Under the pieces are notes generated by a model. The model did no database searches. It saw nothing but the letters and a program-made list of their open reading frames with translations, and was not told where the DNA came from. Positions 6,429 through 15,293 of a stretch of 24,832 bases of DNA are shown one piece after another. This DNA comes from Verrucomicrobiota bacterium (GTDB lineage: Bacteria; Verrucomicrobiota; Verrucomicrobiae; Limisphaerales; UBA11358). Position 1 is the first letter of the stretch. Each line of letters begins with the position of its first letter. The stretch covers positions 1 to 24,832 of the forward strand of contig JACZKP010000107.1 in assembly GCA_014860005.1 (NCBI GenBank). Direction: 5' to 3'. Made by a program: the position numbers and the translations under genes.

Positions 6429-8476
6429 TGCTTGTTTACGACCAACTGAGAAAGAACGACTCGCAGCTCCGGTTGTTGGCGCTGGTCATTCTGCTCGCAC
6501 TGGTCGTGCTTTTCCTCGGGGTTTGGTGGGTGCAAATCGTCAGTGCGCGACATTACCAGGCATCGCTCGAAACCCAGTCGTTCCGCAGCGTGCGCCTGCC
6601 CGCCATGCGGGGAAAAATCCTGGACCGGCAGGGCCGCGTGCTGGCGGAAAACCGGCCGAACTGCAGCATCAGTCTTTACTTCGAGGATTTGCGCCCGGCG
6701 TTTGACGCCGCCGCCAGCGCGGAAATCCGTCGCGTGCGAGCCGGACGCGCCGCACTGATGGCCGGAAAGGAAGAATCCCTCGGCCGCAAACTCACCAAAC
6801 AGGAACGTCGCCCTTACACGCTGAGTTTTGGCGAAAGAACCATGTTACGCACGAACGCGTTTTACGCCGTGGCCAGTAATATCGTTGCCCGGGTTGGCGC
6901 GGGACTGCAGCAGCCGTTGACGCTTGATCGCGAAAGCTTTCATCGCCATCACCGCACCCGTCTGGCCCTGCCCTTTCCCGTCGTGACCAATCTCACGGTA
7001 ACCCAGATTGCCCGATTCGAGGAACAACTCAGTGGCACGCTCGGCACGGACCTGGAGGTTCAATCCACGCGCATTTACCCGCACGGAACCACCGCTTCCC
7101 ATGTCCTTGGCTATGTGCGCCGGGATGATGATTCGACGGAAGGCGAGCAGGCTTTCTTCTCGTATCGGCTGCCCGATTATCGCGGTGTGGTGGGCATCGA
7201 GGGCCATTTTGACGAACAACTACGCGGCTTGGCCGGAGGAAAATCCGTGCTCGTAAACAATCTCGGCTATCGCCAGTCCGAAACCGTCTGGGCCACTCCG
7301 GAGCCGGGCCGCAACGTGGTGCTCACGCTGGATTTGGAGATACAGCGCGCGGCGGAACGCGCCTTGCGCGACCGACTGGGTTCCCACGTCCGTGGCGCGG
7401 TTGTGGTCCTGGAGGTTCACAGCGGCGATATTCTCGCGCTGGTATCGGCACCCGCCTCGGACCCGAATTTCTTTATTACCGGCTTTCCGGCCGAAGAGTT
7501 TTCGCGCTGGCAGGACGAAAGGTTCGGGATGCAGAGGAATCGCGCAACGCAGGAGATTTACCAGCCCGGCTCCATCTTCAAACCCATCATTGGCCTCGCC
7601 GCACTCGAAGCAGGACTGAGTCCGCACGAAAAATACCGTGTTGAACCGGATCCACAGAATCCAAACCGCGGCGCCATTTTTATTGGGCGGGACAAAGTCA
7701 GGGATACCGCACCCCCGGGTGACTATGATTTTCGGCGTGCTATTGTGAAATCCAGCAACAGCTATTTCATTTCGAATGGATTGCGTTTTGGAACGGAGCC
7801 AATCGCAGAACTGGCCCGGCGGTTGCATCTGGGCGAGCGCTTCGGACTCCCCACGATGCAGGAATCCGCCGGTTCTTTCCCCAGCTCAAGGCGCTTGCGC
7901 ACCAAATGGCATCACGGGGACACGGCAAATCTTTGCCTCGGCCAGGGGCCAATAGATGTCACGCCGCTCCAGATGGCGGTGATGACTGCGGCTTTTGCCA
8001 ACGGTGGAAAAGTACTGTGGCCCCGGCTGGTCCAGCGCGTCGAGTCACACGACCCGATGTCGTTAACCCCGCCCCAACAGTTTCCTGCCGGCCGGGTGCG
8101 CAATCAACTGGGCGTGGACCAGCGTCACTTGGACACCTTGCGCGATGCGATGCTGGCGGATACTGAAGATCCCGAAGGCACGGCTTACGCCGCGTTTCGT
8201 GATTTCCGCCGACGTCCGGGACAGCCCGCGCCGCTGCGGGTATGCGGCAAGACAGGAACCGCGCAAAAGAAGGACGCCAATGGCCGCCTGCTGGATTACA
8301 TCACCTGGTTTGCCTCCTTCGCGCCTTATGAGCAGCCGCGTTATGCCGTGGTGGTAATGGTCGAGAGCGGCAACTCCGGTGGCGGCACGTGCGCTCCCGT
8401 GGCGCGCGACCTCTATGCCGCCATCCAGAAGATCGAGTTGGCGGCGGCGGAAAGAACGGTGGCACGAACCCCATGA
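6428..8476 (+). CDS. mrdA: Penicillin-binding protein 2, elongasome peptidoglycan DD-transpeptidase
   Basis: A 682-residue class B penicillin-binding protein that cross-links new side-wall peptidoglycan in the periplasm as the partner of RodA. A short cytoplasmic N-terminus is followed by a membrane helix (about residues 16-40, LLALVILLALVVLFLGVWWV). The dimerisation domain starts at RLPAMRGKILDRQGRVLAEN. The transpeptidase motifs are complete: SxxK in YQPGSIFKPIIG (S382), SxN in KSSNSYF (S442-N444) and KTG in CGKTGTAQKK (K608). The ATG at 6428 is preferred over a TTG at 6410 because it couples (TAATG) to the preceding small frame; no strong ribosome site is visible for either. It is followed by a 138-bp gap and then rodA. 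Confidence 0.95.
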   Translation: MLVYDQLRKNDSQLRLLALVILLALVVLFLGVWWVQIVSARHYQASLETQSFRSVRLPAMRGKILDRQGRVLAENRPNCSISLYFEDLRPAFDAAASAEIRRVRAGRAALMAGKEESLGRKLTKQERRPYTLSFGERTMLRTNAFYAVASNIVARVGAGLQQPLTLDRESFHRHHRTRLALPFPVVTNLTVTQIARFEEQLSGTLGTDLEVQSTRIYPHGTTASHVLGYVRRDDDSTEGEQAFFSYRLPDYRGVVGIEGHFDEQLRGLAGGKSVLVNNLGYRQSETVWATPEPGRNVVLTLDLEIQRAAERALRDRLGSHVRGAVVVLEVHSGDILALVSAPASDPNFFITGFPAEEFSRWQDERFGMQRNRATQEIYQPGSIFKPIIGLAALEAGLSPHEKYRVEPDPQNPNRGAIFIGRDKVRDTAPPGDYDFRRAIVKSSNSYFISNGLRFGTEPIAELARRLHLGERFGLPTMQESAGSFPSSRRLRTKWHHGDTANLCLGQGPIDVTPLQMAVMTAAFANGGKVLWPRLVQRVESHDPMSLTPPQQFPAGRVRNQLGVDQRHLDTLRDAMLADTEDPEGTAYAAFRDFRRRPGQPAPLRVCGKTGTAQKKDANGRLLDYITWFASFAPYEQPRYAVVVMVESGNSGGGTCAPVARDLYAAIQKIELAAAERTVARTP

Positions 8477-8614
8477 ATAACCATCAACTAGACGGCCTGT
8501 TGGAGCATTGGAGTATTGAAGAGATGCCCTGCTCGCGCGGCCGGAGGTGCTTCGGCACGGCGGAGCTCCGTCACGCCATCGCTCCATTTGCCCCTCACTC
8601 CACTTCGTTCGCCC
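8477..8614. repeat. PBP2-rodA spacer with a low-complexity repeat-like sequence
   Basis: A 138-bp gap inside an otherwise tight operon. It contains TTGGAGCATTGGAGTATTGAAG near 8500-8520, whose translation reads LEHWSIEE. At the other end (8575-8605) are CGCTCCATTTG and CACTCCACTTCG, roughly its inverted counterparts. A perfect 10-bp palindrome CGGAGCTCCG lies near 8560. From memory, spurious proteins rich in YWSI/HHSITPS-like words arise from such repeats in Verrucomicrobia and Planctomycetes. Confidence 0.35.
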
Positions 8615-9832
8615 ATGTTTGACGCCACCCTCAGCGATCGTCAGGGACGGCTCGACCGGCTGCAAATCGCAGCCTTGGTTGGACTGATGTTGGTGAGCGT
8701 GGCGTTTGTGTACAGCGCCACCATGGCGAATGATTCCGCCCGTGAACTGGCGTGGTACAACCAAACCTGGGTACGCCAGGCCGTCTGGTTCGCCGTGGGC
8801 ATGGCGGCAGTGGTAGGCGTCTGCCTGGTTGAGTATCACACGCTCGCCCGGTGGTCGTTTGTGGCCTATTGGCTCACGCTCGTGGCGCTCGTGGCGGTGC
8901 TCATTCCCGGAATTGGCACCACCCGGGGTTGGGGGGCCATGCGGTGGATTGATTTGGGGCCGCTGGGTCAGTTTCAACCGTCGGAATTCGCCAAGCTCGG
9001 CGTCATTCTGGCGTTGGCGCACTTTCTCAGCCGACCGGTGGATGAACTGCGATTCCCCGCCAACTTCTGGAAGGGCATTGGCCTGATCATGCTGCCGTTC
9101 GTACTCATCATGAAGGAACCCGACCTGGGCTCGGCCATCGTGCTGCTGCCCACCGGCTTGGTGATGATGTTTGTGGCTGGCACTCCCCGCCGATACCTGC
9201 TGCGGTTGGTGGGGGGCGTGGGAATTTTGGCGGCGTTGTTTTTGGTGGACATTCTATTCGCGCCACCCGGTTGGTGGCAGATCAAGTTGGAGGACTATCA
9301 GCGCCACCGGCTGATGACCTATTTTGGACGCGATTTTAGTCCGCCCGACGCCACGCCGGAACAACGCCGCCGCGCCAAGGAGCTGGAGGACGCCAAGTCC
9401 TATCAGATCCGGCAGGCGCTGATTTCCGTGGGGTCCGGGGGATTGTGGGGCAAAGGTTGGTGCCAGGGCACCCAGAATTCCCTGGGATTTCTGCCGCGGG
9501 GAGCGGCACACAACGATTTCATCTTCTCCGTGATTGCCGAGGAGAAGGGATTCGTGGGCAGTGTGACGGTGCTCACACTGTATGCGGTGATTCTCTTCAC
9601 GGGATTGAGGATCGCCGGCCAGGCGCGCGACCGCCTGGGCAAACTGCTGGCTGTGGGAGTCGTCACGCTCCTGTTCAGCCACGTCTTCATTAACATTGGC
9701 ATGAACATTCGTCTCATGCCCGTGACGGGCGTGCCACTGCCGCTGCTTTCGTACGGCGGGTCTTCAGTGCTCGGCTCGTTGATCGCCATGGGCATGCTTC
9801 AGAACGTGTACATCTATCGAAAAGGATACTAG
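8615..9832 (+). CDS. rodA: RodA, SEDS-family peptidoglycan glycan-strand polymerase
   Basis: A 405-residue polytopic membrane protein of the SEDS (shape, elongation, division, sporulation) family. It polymerises lipid II into glycan strands together with PBP2. About ten hydrophobic helices can be counted. Diagnostic stretches include GARRWI-like GWGAMRWIDLGPLGQFQPSEFAKLG, MKEPDLGSAIVLLPTG, the large periplasmic loop holding HNDFIFSVIAEEKGFVG with its conserved Asp, and the C-terminal MPVTGVPLPLLSYGGSSVLG. The ATG at 8615 (MFDATLSDRQGRLDRL) is chosen. An upstream ATG at 8516 would add 33 residues translated from the repeat-like spacer. The length suits RodA rather than the longer FtsW. The stop lies 3 bp before the RNase E/G gene. 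Confidence 0.93.
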   Translation: MFDATLSDRQGRLDRLQIAALVGLMLVSVAFVYSATMANDSARELAWYNQTWVRQAVWFAVGMAAVVGVCLVEYHTLARWSFVAYWLTLVALVAVLIPGIGTTRGWGAMRWIDLGPLGQFQPSEFAKLGVILALAHFLSRPVDELRFPANFWKGIGLIMLPFVLIMKEPDLGSAIVLLPTGLVMMFVAGTPRRYLLRLVGGVGILAALFLVDILFAPPGWWQIKLEDYQRHRLMTYFGRDFSPPDATPEQRRRAKELEDAKSYQIRQALISVGSGGLWGKGWCQGTQNSLGFLPRGAAHNDFIFSVIAEEKGFVGSVTVLTLYAVILFTGLRIAGQARDRLGKLLAVGVVTLLFSHVFINIGMNIRLMPVTGVPLPLLSYGGSSVLGSLIAMGMLQNVYIYRKGY

Positions 9833-9835
9833 GAT

Positions 9836-11806
9836 ATGAGCGAGAGAAATTTTTCGCGCCGACGCCGCGGCATGCGGTTCCGCCCCAGCGGCGGCTTGGG
9901 TCGGAGTCAGCAAAAGCCCGACCGCGAGGCCACCCAGGCCCGGGCGGAAGTGCTCGGGGAAACCTCCGGCGGCCCGGAGCGGCTCTTCGAGCCCCGGCAC
10001 CTGAATGAAATCGAACGCGCCGAGAACATCGCCGCCGGACTGCCGCCTGCCGGCCCGCCCGCCGAGACAGCTCCGTCGCCAAAAGTGGAGAAGAAGCAGT
10101 TCCGCGAGCCGGACCTGCAAAAACCCGCGCCGCCGGAGGAGGAGAAACCCTACCAACCAGTCACGGTAAAGGAACAACCCCGGGGCATCGTCGAAACCCT
10201 CAAGGTGGCCGCGACCAATCTGGTCAAGCGGGTGCAGCGGTTGATCCGCCCGGTGAAGAAGATTCACAAGGAAGTCATCATCAACACCGAGACGCTGGAA
10301 ACGCGCGTGGCGGTGCTCGAAGACGGCAAGCTCGAGGAATTCAACATCGAACGCACCACCGAGGAACGCCTCGTTGGCAGTATTTTCAAAGGTCGGGTCC
10401 GCAATCTCGAGGACGGCCTCAAGGCCGCGTTTGTGGACATCGGTTTCGAGAAAAACGCCTTCCTGCATTACTGGGACATCGTTCCCAACCAGTTCGACAG
10501 CGGCGTGGAAATCGTGGAACGACCAAATCGCAAACGCGATAAACCCCGCATCACCCAAAAGGACATCCCCCGGCTCTACCCACCCGGCACGGATATCATC
10601 GTTCAGGTCACCAAAGGCCCCATCGGCACCAAGGGACCGCGCATCACCACCAATCTGGTGCTGCCCGGCCGTTACCTCGTGCTGCTGCCCAATTCGGATC
10701 AGAGTGGCATCTCGCGCAAAATTGAGAACCAGCAGGAACGCCAGCGCCTCAAAAAAGTCCTGCGCGAACTCACCATCCCGGACGGCATGGGCGTCATCAT
10801 GCGCACCGCCGGCGAAGGTCAGCAAAAACGTTACTTCGTTCGCGACCTTGCATTGCTGCTCGAGGAATGGCGTGGTATTCAGGAACGGATCAAGTCCCAG
10901 CCCCCGGCCACCTGTGTGTTCCAGGAGCCCGATTTGATCGAACGCACCGTGCGGGATTTTCTGACGGAAGACGTGGAGCGCATCGTCGTGGACAGCCCCA
11001 AGGCTTACGAACGGATGCGCGACATGATCACGAAGATTTCGCGACGTTCGGCCTCCAAGGTCAAAAGTTACGCCGAGGCGCAACCGATCTTCGACCGGTT
11101 TGGCATCAGCAAACAACTGGAGAACGCCTTCTCCCGCCAGGTCCATTTGAAGAGCGGCGGCTACATCGTGGTGGACGAAACCGAGGCGCTGGTGGCCATT
11201 GATGTCAACACCGGACGTCACAAAGGCAGCCGCGATCAGGAATCCACCATCCTCAAGGTCAACCAAGAGGCGGCAGACGAAATCTGCCGGCAACTCCGCC
11301 TGCGCAACATGGGTGGCTTGATCGTGCTCGACTTCATTGACATGAAAGGCCGGCGCGATCAGCAAAGTGTTTATCAGCGCATGAAGGAGGGCTTGCGGCG
11401 CGACAAAGCCAAGACGCACATCCTGCCTATCTCGCCGCTTGGGCTCATGGAGATGACGCGCCAGCGCCATACCGAGAGCGTGCGCTCCGCCGTTTATGAT
11501 GATTGCCCGTATTGCAAAGGGCGCGGCAAGGTCAAGAGTGTCCTCACCATGAGCGTGGAAATCCAACGCAAGCTGCAGGAAATCCTCAAGAAACGCTCAC
11601 GCGACGAGTCGGATTTCCAGTTGCGCATCGTGGTTCACCCCACCGTGCTCGAACGCCTGCGCACCGAGGACGAGAAGCACCTGATCGAAATGGAGAAGCG
11701 CTACTTCGGCAAGCTCTCCTTTCGGGCCGACCCCGGCATGCATGCCGAACAGTTCAAAATTCAGAATGTGTCCACCAACGAGGAACTCGCCAGCGTGGGT
11801 TCCTGA
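9836..11806 (+). CDS. rng: Ribonuclease E/G family endoribonuclease
   Basis: A 656-residue single-strand endoribonuclease involved in rRNA and mRNA processing. The first ~140 residues are rich in Arg, Pro and Glu, look disordered and have no counterpart in RNase G. The S1 domain follows (GSIFKGRVRNLEDGLKAAFVDIG). The catalytic DNase I-like domain has the two metal-binding Asp residues D456 (AIDVNTG) and D499 (IVLDFIDMK). Their 43-residue spacing equals that of D303 and D346 in E. coli RNase E. The zinc-link CPYC is at C557/C560, again at the E. coli spacing. The protein stops soon after the zinc-link, without a degradosome scaffold. RNase G is commonly encoded next to mre genes. The start is 3 bp after rodA. 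Whether to call it RNase E or G is uncertain because of the N-terminal extension. Confidence 0.92.
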   Translation: MSERNFSRRRRGMRFRPSGGLGRSQQKPDREATQARAEVLGETSGGPERLFEPRHLNEIERAENIAAGLPPAGPPAETAPSPKVEKKQFREPDLQKPAPPEEEKPYQPVTVKEQPRGIVETLKVAATNLVKRVQRLIRPVKKIHKEVIINTETLETRVAVLEDGKLEEFNIERTTEERLVGSIFKGRVRNLEDGLKAAFVDIGFEKNAFLHYWDIVPNQFDSGVEIVERPNRKRDKPRITQKDIPRLYPPGTDIIVQVTKGPIGTKGPRITTNLVLPGRYLVLLPNSDQSGISRKIENQQERQRLKKVLRELTIPDGMGVIMRTAGEGQQKRYFVRDLALLLEEWRGIQERIKSQPPATCVFQEPDLIERTVRDFLTEDVERIVVDSPKAYERMRDMITKISRRSASKVKSYAEAQPIFDRFGISKQLENAFSRQVHLKSGGYIVVDETEALVAIDVNTGRHKGSRDQESTILKVNQEAADEICRQLRLRNMGGLIVLDFIDMKGRRDQQSVYQRMKEGLRRDKAKTHILPISPLGLMEMTRQRHTESVRSAVYDDCPYCKGRGKVKSVLTMSVEIQRKLQEILKKRSRDESDFQLRIVVHPTVLERLRTEDEKHLIEMEKRYFGKLSFRADPGMHAEQFKIQNVSTNEELASVGS

Positions 11807-11824
11807 TCACCGTTTCCAACCACC

Positions 11825-11851
11825 AACGCCTCGGCCCACAGCCGGGGCGTT
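11825..11851 (+). terminator. Hairpin terminator after the mre-rng operon
   Basis: AACGCCTCGGC (11825-11835) and GCCGGGGCGTT (11841-11851) pair over 11 positions, with one G-T pair, around a 5-base loop. CTGGTTTTGGTT follows, a weak T-rich tail. The hairpin lies 18 bp after the RNase stop. Confidence 0.65.
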
Positions 11852-12012
11852 CTGGTTTTGGTTCAAGGAAATGACCAATGGGCCGAGTCCTGATCCGGCC
11901 CTTATCCCCTGCCCTGTTTTTCGGACTGCAGTTGCAGCTAGATTGAGTGTCTGCCTAAACCTCTGCGTAAACCGGGTTGCGCCAAAGCTCCTATTTGGTA
12001 GACAATCTGGTC

Positions 12013-15000
12013 ATGGCTGCAGGACGACCACCGGGAATTCTTTGGTTCCTCTTTCTATGGGTCTGCTGGCTTCCACTCCCTTCCTTCACTGCCGTGGCAA
12101 CGAACCGTCCTCATATGCAGCCGGCGAATGTTCCTCGTCTATACCTCAAGGAGCACGGATTGCCGGGAAATGAGATTCAGTGTCTGCTTCAAACGAGCGA
12201 CGGTTATCTTTGGGTAGGCACGCGGAGCGGACTTGCACGCTTCGACGGCCTGAGGTTCATGGTGTTCAACTGCGCCAACACGCCGTTGATGGATGAAGAG
12301 GACTGCCGCTCGTTGGTGGAGGATGACCAGGGTAATCTGTGGCTTGCGACCCGCTGGAAACTATTCCGCCTCGACAGCCGGGGTTTGCGAGAGATGGGCC
12401 GGCTCAATGGATTATGCGGTGGTGATGGATACCGTCCTTACTCCGGCCAGCGCGGGGAGTTGTGGTTCGCTTCCCACCGTTGGCTCACTGCTTTCACCAA
12501 GGACCGCATGACTTGCTACGGTGAGTCCGACGGACTGATGGGCGACATCTTTTCACTGGCGCAGGACCACCATGGAGTGCTATGGGTCGGGCAAGGAAAA
12601 GCGCTCCAGTGGTTCGATCCTGACACAGCGGCTTTCTCCACGAACTTCATACCGTCGTTGTTGGAACGCACCGTGGTTAACGTGTTGCAGCGTGATGCCG
12701 AGGGCCGGATGTGGGCAGCTTTCGAGGAAACGGAAATTCGTCCCGGAGCTGACGCACCGGTCAGCCGCCACTGGGTACATTGGTTTGCCGAGGGCGAATG
12801 GCAAAGTTGCCCCGGAAACCCGCACCGCAACGATGGTCGGCCTTTCTTTATTCTGGCGGACCCTGACGGGAGCGTGTGGATGCCCGGAGGCCGGGGCAAG
12901 ATACTCCGGATTAATGAAGGCAACCTCGAAAGCTTCACCCTCGCCGGCGAAGGGGAGCATTCATGGGCACAATGCGCGATGCGAGACCGCGAGGGCCAGC
13001 TTTGGATCGGCACTGAATCCGCCGGCTTGCAGAGATGGTCGCCTCGCAAACTGGAAACTTACGCGGCGCGCGATGGTTTGCCGAACGAGAACTCATGGAC
13101 GATTTGTGAAGGACGCGATGGCAGCCTGTGGATCGGAACAGATGGCGGTGTCAGCCGACTTCGGAATGGAGAATTCGTTAACTTTAGTGAACCGGAAGGG
13201 CTGTTGAGAAAGGAGGTGCGATCGGTTGTTGAGGATGGCGCGGGTATCATTTGGGCCGGCACCATGAGCGGATTGTATTTCTTCCGCAATGGAAAGTTCT
13301 CTCAATACGAGTTTCCCGGCGAATGGTTCGAGGGAAAAATCCGCGCCATGCTGCCGACGCGCGACGGTGCGCTCTGGGTCGCCGCCGCCACCGGGCTGAA
13401 CCGTCTGGAAAATGGCGCGCGAACCAAGCTCACCACCGCCGATGGTCTGGCCAACCACGACGTCCGCGCGTTGTTACAGGATTCGACTGGCCGGCTCTGG
13501 ATCGGCAGCCATGGTGGCGGCCTGCAATCCTACCACGAAGGCCGGTTCACGTCGTATCATACGAACCACGGTCTTTCGAGTGGCTTGGTCTGGGCGCTCC
13601 ACGAAGACGCCGAAGGCGCGTTGTGGATTGGAACGGCGTCCGGCTTGAACCGGTTGCGGGATGGCAAGTTCACGGTTTTCGGGACCGCTCACGGTTTGCC
13701 CGACAACCTCGTCAACTTCATCCTTGAGGATGATTTTGGCCAACTCTGGATCAGCCACGACCGTGGCATCTATCGTGTGCGCCGTTCGGCGTTGAACGAA
13801 CTAGCTGACGGGCGAGCCAACCGCGTCCAATGCGTCAGCTACCACGAATCAGACGGTTTGCCCAGCCAGGAAACCAACGGCCAGAAGAGTTACCCCGCCG
13901 GCTGCAAGACGCGCGATGGCCGGCTCTGGTTTCCCACCACGCGCGGCGTGGTGGTTTTCGATCCCAAGCTCCACAAGGAAGAGTTGTCGCCGCCAAAGCC
14001 GGTGATCGAACAGGTCCGCGCCACGGGTAACTTGGTGTACAACATCAACCCGCACGACCCATTCTCCACCGAACGAGAAAAGGCAGCGGCGAAGCGCACC
14101 GGTATCTTCCAATTACCCGCCGGCAGCGGGCGCGTGCTGGAATTCAACTACACCGCGAACACTTTCGTCAGTGCCGAGAAGACGCGCTTCCGGTACCGGA
14201 TGCTGGGCTTGGACGAAAAATGGATTGAGGCCGGCGAAAGGCGGGAGGCAATCTTCACCAATTTGAAACCGGGGAAGTATCGCTTTGAGGTTACGGCTGG
14301 CAACCACCATGACCTATGGGACAACCCCGGTGCCGCGTTCCCCTTTCACATTGCGCCGTTCATGCATCAGACGTGGTGGTTTTACGGACTCTGCGGGGGT
14401 GTATCCGCAGCCTTGGTCTGTGGCTTTATCGTCTGGCGCACCCGCGAACTGCGGAGGATTCACCGGTTGGAACAGCATTCGGCGATTACCGCCGAACGGT
14501 CGCGCATCGCGAAGGATCTTCACGACGGGTTGGGCGCCGACCTGACGCGGCTGACGATGCTGGCGGATTTAGCCAGCGGCGAGTCCGGCAGCGGAGGGGG
14601 CGAACACTTGCGCAAACTCTCGCAATCCTCACGCGAAGCGGCCCGCGAGTTGAAGGAATTGATCTGGATCGCCAGCCCCGCCAATGTTTCCCTCGACGGA
14701 CTCGTTTCGCGCATCTGCCAAAGCGCGCAGGATTTCCTGCACGATGCCCGGATTCAGTGCAGGCTCGACATTGCACCGTGCCTCCCAGAACAGCCGGTTT
14801 CCCTGGAGCAACGGCGCAATCTCTTGCTTGTCGCACGCGAAGCGCTAAACAATGTGGTCAAACATGCCGGGGCCACCGAGGTGTGCATTCGCGCCACGGT
14901 CAACGATGGGACGCTGTCGCTGGTGATTGAGGATAACGGACATGGCTTTAATGTGGGGAAGAACCGGCACGGCCTCGGCCTGGAGAGCATGAGAAAGCGG

Positions 15001-15093
15001 ATTGAAAACCTGGGCGGTTTGTTCACCCTCGAAAGCCGGGTAGGCGCGGGTACGAAGATTTCGATCGGACTAACCATGACACGGCTCACATGA
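12013..15093 (+). CDS. Two-component sensor histidine kinase: double propeller, Y_Y_Y, HisKA_3 and HATPase domains
   Basis: A 1026-residue membrane sensor. A signal or anchor segment (ILWFLFLWVCWLPLPSFTAV) precedes about 14 propeller-blade repeats of the LW(I/V)GT..GL.R...G type, for example LWVGTRSGLARFDG, LWIGTDGGVSRLRNG and LWIGTASGLNRLRDG. That number suits two seven-bladed periplasmic propellers. A Y_Y_Y domain follows (FRYRMLGLDEKWIEAGERRE). One membrane helix is at about residues 788-809. The HisKA_3 box with the phospho-accepting H837 is in IAKDLHDGLGADLTRLTML. The ATP-binding domain has its N box at N946/N947 and DNGHGFN and GLGLESMRKR loops. This architecture is common in polysaccharide-sensing regulators of Bacteroidetes and Verrucomicrobia; the ligand here is unknown. 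The ATG at 12013 is preferred to a TTG at 11977. Confidence 0.93.
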   Translation: MAAGRPPGILWFLFLWVCWLPLPSFTAVATNRPHMQPANVPRLYLKEHGLPGNEIQCLLQTSDGYLWVGTRSGLARFDGLRFMVFNCANTPLMDEEDCRSLVEDDQGNLWLATRWKLFRLDSRGLREMGRLNGLCGGDGYRPYSGQRGELWFASHRWLTAFTKDRMTCYGESDGLMGDIFSLAQDHHGVLWVGQGKALQWFDPDTAAFSTNFIPSLLERTVVNVLQRDAEGRMWAAFEETEIRPGADAPVSRHWVHWFAEGEWQSCPGNPHRNDGRPFFILADPDGSVWMPGGRGKILRINEGNLESFTLAGEGEHSWAQCAMRDREGQLWIGTESAGLQRWSPRKLETYAARDGLPNENSWTICEGRDGSLWIGTDGGVSRLRNGEFVNFSEPEGLLRKEVRSVVEDGAGIIWAGTMSGLYFFRNGKFSQYEFPGEWFEGKIRAMLPTRDGALWVAAATGLNRLENGARTKLTTADGLANHDVRALLQDSTGRLWIGSHGGGLQSYHEGRFTSYHTNHGLSSGLVWALHEDAEGALWIGTASGLNRLRDGKFTVFGTAHGLPDNLVNFILEDDFGQLWISHDRGIYRVRRSALNELADGRANRVQCVSYHESDGLPSQETNGQKSYPAGCKTRDGRLWFPTTRGVVVFDPKLHKEELSPPKPVIEQVRATGNLVYNINPHDPFSTEREKAAAKRTGIFQLPAGSGRVLEFNYTANTFVSAEKTRFRYRMLGLDEKWIEAGERREAIFTNLKPGKYRFEVTAGNHHDLWDNPGAAFPFHIAPFMHQTWWFYGLCGGVSAALVCGFIVWRTRELRRIHRLEQHSAITAERSRIAKDLHDGLGADLTRLTMLADLASGESGSGGGEHLRKLSQSSREAARELKELIWIASPANVSLDGLVSRICQSAQDFLHDARIQCRLDIAPCLPEQPVSLEQRRNLLLVAREALNNVVKHAGATEVCIRATVNDGTLSLVIEDNGHGFNVGKNRHGLGLESMRKRIENLGGLFTLESRVGAGTKISIGLTMTRLT

Positions 15094-15293
15094 AATCGCG
15101 AAGCATTACAACGGAGCGCCCGAGCGGAGGAGCACGGCCAGCCTTGTCTGCGTGTTCGAAGGCACACGTGAGAAACGCACGGACTAGGCGGTTCGCGCTC
15201 CCTGGATTGTGGTATTGCCGCCGTCCGTCTCTGCGTATCAATTGCGGTTCGTGTCATCCCTGGTCACCAACTGAACAATCCACTGTAAAATGA
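15090..15293 (+). CDS. Questionable 67-residue ORF bridging sensor kinase and response regulator
   Basis: The ATG overlaps the kinase stop (ATGA at 15090-15093) and the stop overlaps the regulator start (ATGA at 15290-15293). The frame therefore exactly fills the 196-bp gap. The peptide is rich in Arg, Ser, Pro and Cys, has no hydrophobic segment and resembles no family I know. The DNA is GC-rich at first (GGAGCGCCCGAGCGGAGGAG) and may be a repeat remnant. It could be a coupling ORF that carries ribosomes to the regulator, or chance. Confidence 0.25.
   Translation: MKSRSITTERPSGGARPALSACSKAHVRNARTRRFALPGLWYCRRPSLRINCGSCHPWSPTEQSTVK

Noticed and set aside
8063..9022. 319-codon minus-strand ORF across PBP2 and rodA
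   Set aside because: Runs antisense through two well-supported genes and the repeat spacer; no coherent domain.
9764..11566. 600-codon open frame antisense to the RNase E/G gene
   Set aside because: Opposite strand has intact catalytic motifs with exact family spacing; the antisense protein looks like reverse translation of it.
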